Assembly (NCBI RefSeq): GCF_010389155.1
Contig: NC_057761.1
Span: 17,734,501 to 17,798,500 of the forward strand
Source of the DNA: Erigeron canadensis
Lineage: Eukaryota; Streptophyta; Magnoliopsida; Asterales; Asteraceae
DNA: 64,000 nucleotides
Direction: 5' to 3'
Positions 43,493-55,839 of this stretch are shown one piece after another (position 1 is the stretch's first letter; every line of letters begins with the position of its first letter). Below the pieces are notes generated by a model. It saw nothing but the letters and a program-made list of their open reading frames with translations. It did no database searches and had not been told where the DNA came from. Made by a program: the position numbers and the translations under genes.

Positions 43493-46214
43493 TGTGACAA
43501 CCGTCATCTGATCGTACTTTCCGAAATACTTTTCTAGTCATTTTTAGTTCGTTTTGTTTATGTACGTTGTTGGACTTTAAGACTTTATTAATGGAATAAA
43601 TGGATTATGTTCTATTTGGTCTCTATAAACATTTAGAATGTAGAAAAATTGTACGTGGACTCGAGGACAGGAGAGATACTAGTTGTCTTGTGGAAATGCC
43701 AAATTAAGTGAAATACTTAAAATATAATCAATTTAAGATTAAATAGCTAAATATAGACATATTTATAGTCGTTGGAAAGCTATTGAAAAATTTCATTCAA
43801 ATACATCGACAAAATAAATTTAACGAGTCTCAAGTTTCAGGAAATTGTCGGGTCAAACGTTTTAAAAGAAAAGTCAAGTAAATGTATTAGGGTTTGGGGG
43901 TATATAAACAAAAAAAATAAACCTAACCCTCATTTCTTCCCCTCCCCTTCTCACTTACACACTCTCTTCTCTCTCTCTATTCTCCAGCCGCCCTCCCCCC
44001 CCCCCCCCCCCCCCTCCCTTGCCCAGCCGCCGCCGAACACCACACACAGACCACCACCATCCACCATGATCTTCATCAATAATCATCCTTTTTCTTCATC
44101 TTCTTCTTATTTTCGTTGAGTTTTGGGTAAGATTTATGGGTCTAAGTGTTTGTCATCAAGTAAATCACGATGCTCTACATATATACATATATCCGAATTT
44201 CTTTGCTTATATATATATATATATATATAAATCGGTTCTTGCCTTCTTCCTCATCTAAAAACCGAAATCCTTACATATTTTTATATGTATTTATTTTATT
44301 TTTGCTTTCGGTTATATGTTTGTATATATATAAAGATCCGAAAATCTTATTTTATCTTATACAAATCGGATGTATATAAGTATTATATATATATATATCC
44401 GAAATCTTGACAAAATGTATATATATATTTCGGTTATGAGTATATGTATATCTATAGGTTCGAAAATCATTAGATCCGAAATGTTACTTGGTTATATCTC
44501 AATTTTTCGGATGTATGTAAGTATATATGGATATGGATCCGGAAACTTTTCTTCTTTTTATATATATTTCGGTTTGAATATATATTTCGGTTATGTATAC
44601 CCGAAATCCTTTGATTCCGGGTTCTTTGATTCAAAATCCTTGTAAATCCGAATTGTTGAACCGAAATCTTTAAATTCGGAAAGTTAAACCGGAAATCTTT
44701 TAGATCCAGAAACTTGAATCCGGATTTGTTTAAAAACCACGGGTAAGATGTGATTTTTGGGTTGTTCTTGGTTAGATCATTGTAAAAACTGGATTGTATT
44801 AGTGATTTGGTCTTGGAAATCGGTTATGGTTCATAGATCTATCTGGAACCTCAATTTTTGTTCGGTAAACGCCGGTCAACACTGGTCAAAGTTAGTCAAA
44901 CCGGCCAGAAATGTTTAAGTTGATGAATTAGTCAAATTAAAGTTTTTAAATAAAGTTAAATTACATTTTAAACAATTTGATCAATGTTATTAATTCCAAT
45001 TTTTTATAATAATTAAATTAATATATATATATAAATGTATTATAAAGACGTTGAAAGGACCATTTATAAATTTATACATTTGTATAACGACAGTAATGAC
45101 TTATCGGACTTCTTAGACTTTATAAACGACTATATATATATATATAAAGACAAAGAATAAAAAAAGATTTGTAAAGACGATGTACCAACTATATGACTTC
45201 CGGAATTTATATATTTATAATGACGTTGACACGAAGACTTAACGGATATAAACAATAAAGACGTGACATTATTAAATGAACTATTTTCCTTGGACAACTT
45301 ATAAGGACAACAAAGGACTATTAATAGTATGAACATTTGATGAGATATAATGGCATTTTCTAAGACACTAGTATAGGACATGGATTATACAATTAAGTAA
45401 GTACTTACTGGGTGACTTGTGGACAGTGTAGGACTTTGGACAGATAGTGAGCTCATTTCAAGTGTATGTGTCTGTTCGTGTTCTTGTCGTTCATCTAGGG
45501 TATTGGCTTGTGCTGCTTTCAGGTGAGTTTCGTAGCCCTTTTTTACAAGTTTAGGGTGGAAAGTATACTTATTTTCAAACAGTTTTGTCGATTTCTGTTT
45601 ATGTTCAATATTGAGTCTGTGCGTATAGAGTACTTGTGCTATTTGACGTGCTTTGATCTTGTTGTATGTGTGTGATTATGTGTTGTTTGTTGTGCTTGGA
45701 CGTATTATTGTATGAGTTGAGATTGAGACTGGACTTGGACTAAGGCAGGTACCGTAAGGCCGGACTTTGAGACATTGAGGCATTTGGACTTATTACGGCG
45801 TAACTCTGCTCGTATATATTGAAACTATTACTTGTTTCGACTTAAAGAATCGACAAAAGACTTAATTCTTTTATTAGACTCTTGACATAAAACCTACGAA
45901 CTCACCAACCTTTGTGTTGACACGTTTAGTATACTTTTCAGGTGCTCAGGTTAATCAGGGATAAAGATTGCTATGCTAGACTGGACTTCGAGCGATAGTG
46001 CTCCTTATTATTTTCAGACTTTAAGGCTACATGCCTGGATTATTTTTTTATAAACTTGGTTGTATAAGCTATTTTAGCACTGTTATAAATTTGAACTCAT
46101 ATTTTCGGGAATATATTTATTATATTCTATTTTATTTAGCAGTATTTATATAATTCCATGTAGTGTTGTACTTTTCATGACACCTCATGTTTCCTCCAAC
46201 GGTGGGGTGCTACA
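43493..46214 (+). mobile_element. Insertion F: 2.72-kb solo LTR-like element
   Basis: Starts TGTGACAACCGTC and ends GGTGGGGTGCTACA between GTAAC duplications. It has no coding sequence, primer site or second LTR inside, so a solo LTR is the best reading. It is the length of a long-LTR Gypsy and shares its last 0.9 kb with G (59,109-60,000, opposite strand). A TATA-like GTATATAAAC (43,899) is followed by a CT-rich leader, a C-run of about 22 (43,993-44,014) and then many CCGAAATC-type words (44,190-44,720). It splits the linker between protease and RT of element D. Confidence 0.85.
43993..44016. repeat. Poly-C run in insertion F
   Basis: About 22 consecutive C, flanked by CCGCCCTC and TCCCTTGCCC. 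Such a run is often a sequencing or assembly weak point, so its exact length is uncertain. Confidence 0.9.
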
Positions 46215-46219
46215 GTAAC

Positions 46220-46831
46220 ATGGAGTCACCCTCTAAGAATGCATACTCAAGATGTGGAGGAAGTTCCTTGAGCTCCAAGGTAGGAGGCTCATTAATGGAT
46301 GTCTTCTGTTTATTCAATTCTTCCTTCTTAATATCCTCGAAATGAGTACTGGGAAGGAATGAATCATCGGATGGCTTAGGATGAATGAGAGCTTCAAGCT
46401 CGTCTAGATCCTTATCCGGAGTAGAGACACCCTGATGATGAGACAAGTGGAAAGTTTCGAAAGGTTCGATGACAGGAAACTCCCCTTCAGAAGATAAAGA
46501 CGAAGAATTATGAAGTAAAGAGGGTGAAAGAGGAAGATTCAATGCGATACTTTCGATGTTCATAACCTCATGATCAGGTTGAGCTCCATCGATGATGTTA
46601 GGGGAATCAACATGATTCATAAGGTAACAATCATCATCAACGAATGGATGGATGGAAATCTTATTAGCATCAAAAGTAATCTCCTCATTGCCAACCCTAA
46701 AAGTAAGAGAATGGTCAGCCACATCTATGATTGCCTTAGCAGTATATAGGAAACGCCTTCCTAAGATCAAAGGGACACGAGAATCTTCCTCAATGTCAAG
46801 GATCACAAAATCAACCGGGAAGTAAAATTTA
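46220..46831 (-). pseudogene. Element D protease end and linker
   Basis: Minus-strand frame with the C-terminal half of the Gypsy protease: KFYFPVDFVILDIEEDSRVP then LILGRRFLYTAKAIIDV. The acidic linker to RT follows (LEALIHPKPSDD, ELKELPPHLEYAFLEGDSML). It continues across F into 43,480 (IFISSELQDVEKFALLKVLK) and, to the right across E, into the N-terminal half of the protease near 50,530. Confidence 0.85.
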
Positions 46832-46836
46832 CCAAC

Positions 46837-48451
46837 TGACGTGACTAATTTATACCCATTACACACATCGTTATTGGCCATTTTACTATATGTTTTAAGT
46901 CGTTTTTGTATGTATTTGGCGCGTTTATGGTGTTTGTTAGTGTTTACAGGCTCTAAACAGGTTACGGATCCACTTGGTACATTTTCGGGTGATTATTGAC
47001 CAGGGAGTACGTTATATTGATGAGAGTTGATTTGAGTGGACGAGACGGCAGAGCTTAGCAAGTAATCGAGACCGAAATAAGTTGTTTCTGTACAAGCTCT
47101 TAACTGCGCCGCAGTGGGGGTGCACTAGCCCACTGCGCCGCAGCCCAAATCCACGGAGTTTATTGGGATTTGCCCCACTGCGCCGCAGTGGGGATGACAA
47201 CAGAAGGACTGCGCCGCAGTCTGTTAAGAAGAAAGAAGTCGTGGGATCTCATACTGCGCCGCAATGGTGATCACACGAACCACTGCGCCGCACTCAACCG
47301 AAGTCAGGGTCGACCAATACTCACTGCGGCACAGTGAGGGAAGTCTTACCCCACTGCGCGCAGGGGTGGGTGCACGGGGATCAGACCTGCTTGTTTCTAC
47401 ATCAGATTTTGGAGGAGTTATAATAGAAAAACCCTAGGTCGAAATCACTATCAAAAAATATTTCTAGGAGCTGTTCTACAAGGTTTCTTCTTCCGCAATC
47501 AAGATTATTTCTTAGGCGGATTCGTGAAGATTCACGGGCACCCATCTAGATCGTACTACTTATTGCTTGCATTTTATTTTCTCGAACAATTGGTACATCA
47601 TGTTTCTCTTCTATTTATTCATTATTGTGAATTGATCATGAGTGGCTAACTGTTAATCATCCACCTGATGAAACTAGACGGATAATGTGATTGCAATATT
47701 TTTAATTCAAAGGGTTTATTAATTATCGTTTCTGTGATCTTGATGATATAATCTTTTCATTAATTAATTTCGATATTGGTTGCATATGATTCTCGTTGGT
47801 GGTACCAGTTGAATATGTATGTGATTTAAAAGGTTACTTGTCTATAAGTAATTATCACTAGTTCATGGTATGGTAGTGAATATCGTTTTAAGAAAAGATT
47901 AATTTTGTCAACGTGATTGATATCGGTTGGTGGTACCACGTTATTGTCACATAGGTTCAATTGATGATTTGATAGTCAATAAAACTGATTGTTAGAAGAA
48001 TTGTCTCGGTTTTGGTGGTACCGGCTTGGGTAATTCGACTAGTCGTTAGGTGATTCGATAATTTATTCACGGTTGGTGGTACCACGTGAGTAGCTTAACC
48101 TTTTCGCGACTATCTTTAAATTCTAATGAATTTGTCCTTAGTTAAATACAATCACATTTGAAGTCGAGGGAAGTCAAGGTGGATAACTTTTAATTATATT
48201 GTCTGCACTGTTCTTTTAAATTTATGCAATCATTTTGCAAACCAATTTATTTAATTGTCAAAAGGAATTTCGAAGCAACACCCGTTTTCCAACCCATTTT
48301 AAAAGCAACTAATCATTTCACAGTCCCTGAGAACGAACTTAGACTTACCACTCAACTATATTCCAAACGATCGGGTCCACTGCCCGTGAGTGCGTAGTAG
48401 TGAGTTTTTGGGTAGTTTTAGTTTATAAATTAAAGCTCGATTTGCACATCA
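46837..48451 (+). repeat. 5' LTR of element E (1,615 bp)
   Basis: TGACGTG..CACATCA ends. It contains eight CTGCGCCGCAG-type palindromes (47,100-47,370), then, downstream, GGTTGGTGGTACC motifs at about 47,797, 47,929, 48,016 and 48,073 with partly complementary flanks. The CGATCGGGTCCACTGCCCG segment near 48,370 is shared with LTR I. Confidence 0.88.
47100..47370. repeat. CTGCGCCGCAG palindromes in LTR E, about eight copies
   Basis: Examples: CCCCACTGCGCCGCAGTGGGG (47,174), GACTGCGCCGCAGTC (47,208) and CTCACTGCGGCACAGTGAG (47,320). The bases flanking the core change between copies but often remain complementary. Other copies (47,250, 47,282, 47,352) have decayed. Confidence 0.88.
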
Positions 48452-48456
48452 AGTTT

Positions 48457-48473
48457 TGGCGCCGCTGCCGGGA
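48457..48473 (+). promoter_or_regulatory. Primer-binding site of element E
   Basis: TGGCGCCGCTGCCGGGA, five bases after the LTR, the same class as the sites of I and D. Confidence 0.85.
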
Positions 48474-48770
48474 TTGTGTGCCGATTTAGTTGTTTATTTA
48501 GTGGGTTTGATCCTTCCTCACGTGTGAGGAAGTTATTTGCTTTATTAGTTTAGACTGTTTATTGAATCATCACAGGTGCATTTGAGTGTGGTGTTAGTTG
48601 TGTTTTGCAGGATACTTAATAGTGAGATTTTGCGTTCTTCGGGGAGACCTCTTTTTAGTCAGCTGAAAACTCCCACTAGACGTAGGATCAACTTCACAGC
48701 CCCACCGGATTCGAAGAAGAAGGCTTCTATCTAGAGGAATTCTTTGAGCTTGCACTTGTGAAAGAAAAAA

Positions 48771-49997
48771 ATGGGTGACATCCACCAAGAGACCCGAATG
48801 ACATCAAATATGGGGACCGAGCCCGCAATATTCCTTCGGCTCGTGGTTCCGCTATTAGAACACCGGCGGTTGATCAAAGTTTCAATTTGAAACCGAATCA
48901 TCTAAAGAGCATTGAAGAGCAAAAGTTGATGGAAAGAAGAATGGGATCCATATAAGCATTTGGAGAGGGTTGAGAGGTGGCAAGGCTTTACCAATAGGCC
49001 AAAACAAAATGATGTCGTGAAACTTGAAACCTTTCCTTATCACTCTTACCGGGGATGCCGAAGATTGGTTTAATGATCTTAAGAATTCAATTACAACTTG
49101 GGATCAACTCAAGGAAGCTTTTATTGGTGAGTTTTACTCGGTTAGAACTCAAAGGCAATTGGAAAACTTGATAAGGTCTTTCATGCAAGAAGATGGGGAA
49201 GATGTGGTGGATGCATGGATCGGTTTGAAGAAATGTGAGAAATTGTCCGGGTCATGAATTGACCAAAGAGAAATATGTTGAATTGTTCTTTGATGGATTG
49301 ACCAAGGCTTCTAAAAGAGAGATGGGATATGCTTTTGGTGGAAGTTTTAGCATGATTACTCCAAATGAAGGTTTTGACATTTTGGAGCGAATGGTGAAGG
49401 ATAATGCGGCCATAGATGATAAGAGATTTGTGAAGAATAAGAGCCGATTCAAGCAAAGTAAGGTCGCAAGAGCCGTTGGAAGCAACAGTTCTAGTGTCAT
49501 TGATGAGATTCAAGCTTTATCGGCAAGAATGGATAAAGGATTTGCTAATCAGGAATCAAGGTTTGGATATCTAGAACGAGATGTGAAGGTGCTAGTTGAT
49601 GGATGTGATCATTGTGGAGAGACACACTATTCAGAAGAGTGTCCCAACCGGGGACCTGAAGATGTTAATTTTGTTCAGAATCAGCAAGGAGGTTTTCAGA
49701 GAAACACCGGTTTTCAGAATCGGTCATCGGGTAACAATTCTAACTAACTCTTTTCCTGCTAATATTTCTCGTTTTTCTGGTAACATGTGGCAAAAGAGCA
49801 ATTATCAAAGTCAGCCACAGCAGCAGGAGACTAAGCAAAGCCAAGGATCGGGTTCTTCCTCTTCTATTACCGACCCTAATGCCGAGCTGAGAGAGATGAT
49901 GAAGCAGATGATGAGTAATCAGATTGAGACAAACACAAGTATCCAGAATATAATGGAGGATACTAGGGAGTTGAGTGAGAGGCTAGACATGATTAAT
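48771..49997 (+). pseudogene. Element E gag (Gypsy retrotransposon gag domain)
   Basis: Starts near MGDIHQETRMTSN (48,771). The core gag is clear: KPFLITLTGDAEDWFNDLKN, SITTWDQLKEAFIGEFYSVR, then KEKYVELFFDGLTKASKREM and GFDILERMVKDNAAIDDKR. A CCHC-like knuckle (CDHCGETHYSEECPNRG) lies at about 49,605-49,650. A frameshift near 49,250 (KKCEKL|SGHELTKEK) and another near 49,745 break the frame. Gag forms the particle that packages element RNA. Protease and pol are absent because of the internal deletion, so it could only have moved with helper proteins. Confidence 0.8.
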
Positions 49998-50530
49998 GGT
50001 TGGTGGTACCACGTTATTGTCACATAGGTTCAATTGATGATTTGATAGTCAATAAAACTGATTGTTAGAAGAATTGTCTTGTTTTGGTGGTACCGGCTTG
50101 GGTAATTCGACTAGTCATTAGGTGATTCGATAATTTATTCACGGTTCGTGGTACCACGTGAGTAGCTTAACCTTGTCGCGACTATTTTTAAATTCTAATG
50201 AATTTGTCCTTAGTTAAATACAATCACATTTGAAGTCGAGGGAAGTCAAGGTGGATGACTTTTAATTATACTGTCTGAACTGTTCTTTTAAATTTATGCA
50301 ATCATTTTGCAAACCAATTTATTTAATTGTCAAAAGGAATTTCGAAGCAACACCCGTTTTCCAACCCATTTTACAAGCAACTAATCATTTCACAGTCCCT
50401 AAGAACGAACTTAGACTTACCTCTCAACTATATTCCAAAGGATCGGGTCCACTGCCCGTGAGTGCGTAGTAGTGAGTTTTTGGGTAGTTTTAGTTTATAA
50501 ATTTAAAGCTCGATTTTACACATCACCAAC

Positions 50531-51252
50531 TCTCACAATCATGTCCTCGGCAATACCTCTGGGGTATTTCAAGGACCGATCGGCTAGAAGAAGGCTCATC
50601 TCAGTAGGCTTAAGTTCACCATGGTTCAAAGTCTTATAAATAGAACAGGCATGAGATTAATACTCGCACCCAAATTGGCTAGGGCTTGCCTAATCTCATC
50701 CTTCGATAAAACACATGGAATAGTGAACTTTCCCGGATCTCCCAATTTCTTGGGGAGTTTGTTGAGGATAACCGGCGAGCACTCAACATTCAAAGTAGTA
50801 TTAGCAAACTCCTGAAGTCTCTCCTTCTTAGAAAGGAGATCCTTCAAGACCTTTGCATACTTAGGCATAGCCGCAAGTGCATCAATAAGCTTCATATCGA
50901 TATGGATCTCTTTAAATTGCTCGAGAAGTTTTAAAACTTGAGCATCCAGATCAGCTTGGCGGTTCTTTCTCATAAGACTAGGATAAGGAAGCTGAATGGA
51001 GCCTGAATAATCACAAGGCATTGCCTTTGATTTAGCCTTAGGATCTCGCTTAAGAATACAAACAGGCTCTTTTGGGCTCAGTTTCTCAACATCAGAATCA
51101 ACCGGAGGGGGAACTTGCACGGTACTTTGTGATCTAGAAGGTTGTGTCTTGTTCATTATGACCTCTGGGTCGACCTCACTCGAAGGCGGAGGAGGTGGAC
51201 CATTAAGAATAAGATCACTACGTGTGGTGACACCGCAAGACGAAGAAACCAC
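50531..51252 (-). pseudogene. Element D protease, N-terminal half
   Basis: Minus strand: a Pro/Ser linker (VQVPPPVDSD), then KAKSKAMPCDYSGSIQLPYP, LEQFKEIHIDMKLIDALAAM and SKKERLQEFANTTLNVECSP. The retropepsin active site follows in a form reading ALANLGASINLMP. The catalytic Asp of the usual DLGAS is Asn here, which would abolish activity. A frameshift right after it leads to KTLNHGELKPTEMSLLLADR and SLKYPRGIAEDMIVRV, where insertion E interrupts the gene. Confidence 0.85.
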
Positions 51253-52861
51253 ATTCGCATCCTCTTAGGATTTGGAATGGTATTGCTTGGCAACACACCC
51301 GGTAGCCTGTCAGTAGCAAGAAGTCTAGCAACTTGCCCCATTTGATTCTCAAGATTCCTTATTGAAGCCCCTTGGTTACGTACCACAATATCATTCTCGT
51401 CTTGACGAGCGATTATAGTCTTGGTAGTAGTATTATGGGATTCAATAAGTTGCCTCAACAAGTCATCAGTATCTGCTTGAGGGCTCGGGGCAACAACAGG
51501 AGGCAGTGGTAACATAGGAGGAGAAGGGTTAGAAGTTACAGGAAGAGGTTGGCGGGGTGGAAAAGAGTTATACTGAGGCCGAATCTGATAGGATTGGGAA
51601 TGCTGAGGAGGCTTAGGTTGGAATTGATTAATATTCGGCCTCACATTCCTTTGGCCAAACCCTGGTGGGTATGAAGGTCTTTGCTGAAATTGGGAGGGTT
51701 GCCTCCATTGACCTTGGCCTTAGTTCGGATATGAAGAAGCAAAGTTACAATCCTCTAGGATTTGTTGAGAGTAACCATCACTACCAAATGAGTTTGGGCT
51801 TGAAGGATACTCGCCATACTGGCCTTGAATTCAGAAGGAGAAGTAACATGATACTGATCAACAGGAGAAGGAGAATGCTCCATTCCTTGGACATAATGCA
51901 CTTGATGTGATGAACCCATGCTCATCTTATCAAGGCGGCGATTAATAGCTTCAAATTGATCAAAGATGGCCTTCATACCCATACTAGAAGATGGAGAGGC
52001 CCTAGAGGATGAAGAGGAGCTAGGAGATGGAGGATCACAACACTGCCAGTCATAATGGTGCTCAATGAGCTTCTCAATGAGTTGTCTTGCTTCCTCAACA
52101 GTTAAGTCCATTAGATTTCCACTAGAAGCCGCATTCAAGGTGGGGCAGTGCATCATGGTTAACCTATTATAAAAGGTTTGGATAACATGAGTATCCGTGA
52201 GATTATGATTAGGGCACCTTTGCAGCAACCCTTTAAACCGTTCCTAAGCATCATAAAGTGATTCATCAAATTCCTGGCGAAAATTGATGATATCATTTCG
52301 AGTTTGAGTGAATTTAGATGCTGGAAAATAATTCTGCAAAAACTTAGTAGCTAGCTCATCCCATGAAGTGATGGACTGAGGCTTGAGGCTATCGAACCAA
52401 GTTTGAGCATGATGAGCCAGAGAGAAAGGGAAGAGATGCAAATAAATGGTCGTCTGAGGAATACCCCTCTAGGTGAATGTATCAGCTAACTTGAGAAAGT
52501 TTCTCATATGATTATTTGCATCCTCCTTGGCAAGCCCATGAAACTGATAATTGTTTTAAATCATTTGTATGATATAGTGCTTAAGCTCAAGGGTATGTCC
52601 CTCAGTGACAGGAAAGCATATCGGACCGCCACGTCCTTCAAGTGAAGGACAGGTAATATCCGCCATAATCTGACGTGCAGCCATGGGGCCAGGAGAAAGA
52701 TTAAGGCACCCGGGGCCTTGAATAGAGGTAGAAAGAAGAAAAGAAGATGATGAAGACTCGGTATCACTCGACACAGACTTGTGGCTCTTTGAAAGCATGT
52801 GAAGCAGTCTCTCCGGATTGGACAAAGGACTTACAAGATCTTTCGAGGAACCACGGGTCAT
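51253..52861 (-). pseudogene. Element D gag (Athila-like)
   Basis: Minus strand: starts MTRGSSKDLVSPLSNPERLL (52,861). The gag core follows: HLFPFSLAHHAQTWFDSLKP, SITSWDELATKFLQNYFPAS, RNDIINFRQEFDESLYDA, then LQRCPNHNLTDTHVIQTFYN and EEARQLIEKLIEHHYDWQ. The tail is Gln/Pro-rich (NQFQPKPPQHSQSYQIRPQY) and has the typical IRNLENQMGQVARLLATD segment (about 51,370-51,300). Breaks lie near 52,555, 52,240, 51,720 and 51,255. Confidence 0.85.
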
Positions 52862-53030
52862 ACACCACGGCGATGAACGACCGACTCACGCACGAGTACA
52901 CAGAAATGAAGCAAATAGCACAAATAAAAGCAAATAAAACAAGTAACTTCAAAAGAGATGTAAGCCTCTAATGAAGGATCACAAAATGCCCACAAAAGCA
53001 AATAATTCACAAAAATTGATCGGACACCAA

Positions 53031-53050
53031 CCTCCCCGGCAGCAGCGCCA
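53031..53050 (-). promoter_or_regulatory. Primer-binding site of element D
   Basis: Minus strand TGGCGCTGCTGCCGGGGAGG, two bases after the LTR end GCGTCA. Same class as I and E, with one variant base. Confidence 0.85.
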
Positions 53051-53052
53051 AT

Positions 53053-54751
53053 TGACGCGGGGCCAAATGACATCATCGGAAATCAACGGGTCGCGGTCAA
53101 TGATAATGGACGTGGAAAAAGAAATGGAAATGAAAGGAAAGTCAAGAAGTGACCAAATTCAAAAGTATATGGCAAATATGACTCGGGTGTCGACTAGGAA
53201 GCGGTGAATTGAAAACTTTATGCAAATTAAGATGATAATGCAATGCACTTTGTTAAATTCAAAAAAAAGAGAGATTTGATTGATTAATTAAACTACGAAA
53301 ATTAAATGCAAACATAAACCAAAGCAAGGAAATTAAACACACAATCAATAATCAACAAAAGTGTTTGGCTAAGCGAATTTTTCCCATAATATGACGACCA
53401 TGGTTGACTAAAATAAAACAATACAAAACGGTAGACTGTTTATGACTTGAAACCAGTGACTTTTACTTGAGAAAATGGCGTGACTTAATTATCCAATTCA
53501 ATTAATTAGACGGTCATCTACGATAAAAGATTTAGACATTAAAATCACTAGAAACGATGGACATGAGTATTGTGGTCACAAGTAATCCCCACTCCCACCG
53601 TTTGGCATGAAAAACAACTCAAGAGGCTTAAATCAAAATACAAGTTGGTGTCCCATCTATGTACCCAAACCAAGCTAACAAGTTATAAAAACATTTATAC
53701 GCTCATCTTTTAATGCAATTATAACCTATTAATTTATAAATCTTATTTGACTAATCGACTCCAAAAGCAACGTATGGTTTTACGTTCATAAACACCATGG
53801 TGAAAAACCACCAACATATACAAGTTCAATCAAACGGTCATTTGCAAAGCACTAGTATATATCATGTTATCCTAATTCATCAACTAATCAAAATATGACT
53901 TTTAAAGTCAACAATCTCAAAGTCACAAACAATCAACCTTTCAACCATCAATTAAACAATGTCATCACAAAGTGGGTCTCATTCTAATGCCTAGCCCAAC
54001 ACCATATAACACTACTCACAAATCATATCAAAGAAACAAACACAAATAGCTATATTATCATATAAAATAGTCATGTTGTTTACAATGAAATAAAATAGAG
54101 TAGAGAAATACAACCCTTAAATGCAAAATCAAATCAATGGATGAGATGGATGAAAATCTTCTTCTTCATCAACCCTCACAATGCTCCAAGACCCAAAATC
54201 CCCAAATATGACAAATCTTCATTATTTAGATGAAAATAGTTGGTGGGTTTTGTAGAGGGAGGGATAGAGATGAAGATGGGTGGATGATTTTAAATGGTAA
54301 TGGATTGATGGTGATTTAGATAATGATTTGATGATGTAAAAGAGGGTTTTTTTTGGTGATGATGCTATGGTGTGTATGTTATGGATTGGATGAGAGTAAA
54401 AAGGGTGTGAAAAATATGGTGCTAAAAAAATATCCAATCCCCCTCTCTAACAATTCTGCCCTCTCAAATATATATGTTGCTCTCCATAAATTCTATAAGA
54501 AAACCCCCAAAAGTGAGCCACACAAATCCCATGAGTGTAGCGTGTCTCCTTCCGATTGGTTAGTCGCCACATAGTATATTTGTTTCATTCCGTTACTCGG
54601 CTACAACATAAAATAAATAAGGGAATGAAGATGCAAGTGGGGTCGGCTGAGATGAATCACAAGTAGAAATCCACCACTAAAATATTATGACATGTGAAAT
54701 TGGACTTGTGGTCTGTGCGTGTGGCTGGCCTATTGTGATTGGGGAGTCAAC
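53053..54751 (-). repeat. 5' LTR of element D; outer end tentative
   Basis: The inner end (TGACGCGGGGCC on the plus strand at 53,053) is fixed by the primer site. The outer end is placed at GGGGAGTCA (54,751), giving TGACTCCCC on the minus strand, by TG..CA logic and typical Athila LTR length. No target duplication can be tested because the other LTR is missing. AT-rich, no coding. Confidence 0.45.
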
Positions 54752-55839
54752 AAAGTCAAAGAACACGAAAACTGTTGAAACAATCTTTTCCTTTTGCTCC
54801 GTTTCTTTTTATCCCATTTAATGGCAGCACCTCAAATTCCAAAAACAAACGAATATTAGGCTCTAGGCTTTTGCTGGGCTTGTAGGAGAACGAGTTGGGT
54901 TGGGAGTTAGAAAGCAACACCAAAAGTCCAAAACAAATATATCTAAAAAGAATGAGTGTTACCCTCTTCTGCTTGTGGTTGCTCTCTTTTATATTCACAA
55001 GAGCCTAAACATAGACTATGTCTCATTTAGTCCAACACATATTTAGTCAAATGATAAATTTGAGCTGCTAGAATTTCAAACTCGTGCTGCCTGCCAATTT
55101 TTTTCTTTAAATATGAAGCCACCTCAATAAATGAAAGCAACTCTTGATCACTATGTTGAGTCGACATGTGTCCATTTTAGCTCTAAATTGCCATGATCAC
55201 ACCATGAACCTACAAAAACTCTTATGCAAAGGAATAAGTGTCAAAATTACAATAAATGGACATACAATGCATAAAAGTAAAGGGTATTAGCCAACAATCG
55301 GATGGTGGAAATATGTATAATTTAGCCAATACCAGTTATGTTTATGTTGTGTAGGTGATATTTCTATTGTGATATGACATATGTTATGATGATTATGTGA
55401 TATTAATCCTTACCCACTTGACTCCACGATCCGGAAAAAACCCATCAACCAGTCCGTCTTTAAGCGTGATAATGAATTAGTGATGTAGCCAGTTTTGTCA
55501 AGACTTGAACCTCGAGTTACTGGTCAATCCCAAACCAATACTTAGTTGCAAGACTATATGTATCTAAACTAAATAGATTTAATTTTCTTGTATAATAACT
55601 TTGTATAATAATCAATAACAATTGAAGCAAATCCAACCATACGTAAAATTGAAATATTTATTTTTTTGTAAATTCATAAATATTTTCTAAACACGTTCTT
55701 TTTCAGAATCTAACCACATACTAATCATAAATCCAACGTAAAACAATTAAGTGAAGCATAATTCTCATAATATTTTCGATCACCATTGAAAGGACTGGAC
55801 TCGATAACTGAAAATACTGAATTTTTTCTTTTTTTTACA
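54752..55839. other. Noncoding stretch, nothing recognised
   Basis: AT-rich DNA without a convincing frame, tandem array or element terminus. The short frames present have no domain. Confidence 0.5.

Larger units (their letters stand above)
46837..50525 (+). mobile_element. Insertion E: internally deleted Athila-like LTR element (3,689 bp)
   Basis: It is flanked by CCAAC duplications (46,832-46,836 and 50,526-50,530), starts TGACGTG and ends CACATCA. Order: complete 5' LTR, primer site, gag, then directly the last 530 bp of the 3' LTR. Gag joins LTR at GGTTGGTGGTACC (about 49,998), a word shared by LTR and internal sequence, so deletion by microhomology or template slippage is likely. Surviving LTR parts differ at roughly 14 positions in about 520 bp by my count, so the insertion is fairly recent. 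Confidence 0.9.

Noticed and set aside
46837..46881. Start of a protein at MANNDVCNGYKLVTS on the minus strand
   Set aside because: Those codons are the first bases of the E LTR read backwards. The real protease sequence of D begins to the left of 46,832.
47100..47370. CRISPR-like array of palindromic repeats
   Set aside because: The cores are palindromic and irregularly spaced, there are no uniform spacers or cas genes, and the host is a plant LTR.
51142..51910. Plus-strand frames within element D gag
   Set aside because: Shadow frames of the minus-strand gag and protease, with no domain of their own.
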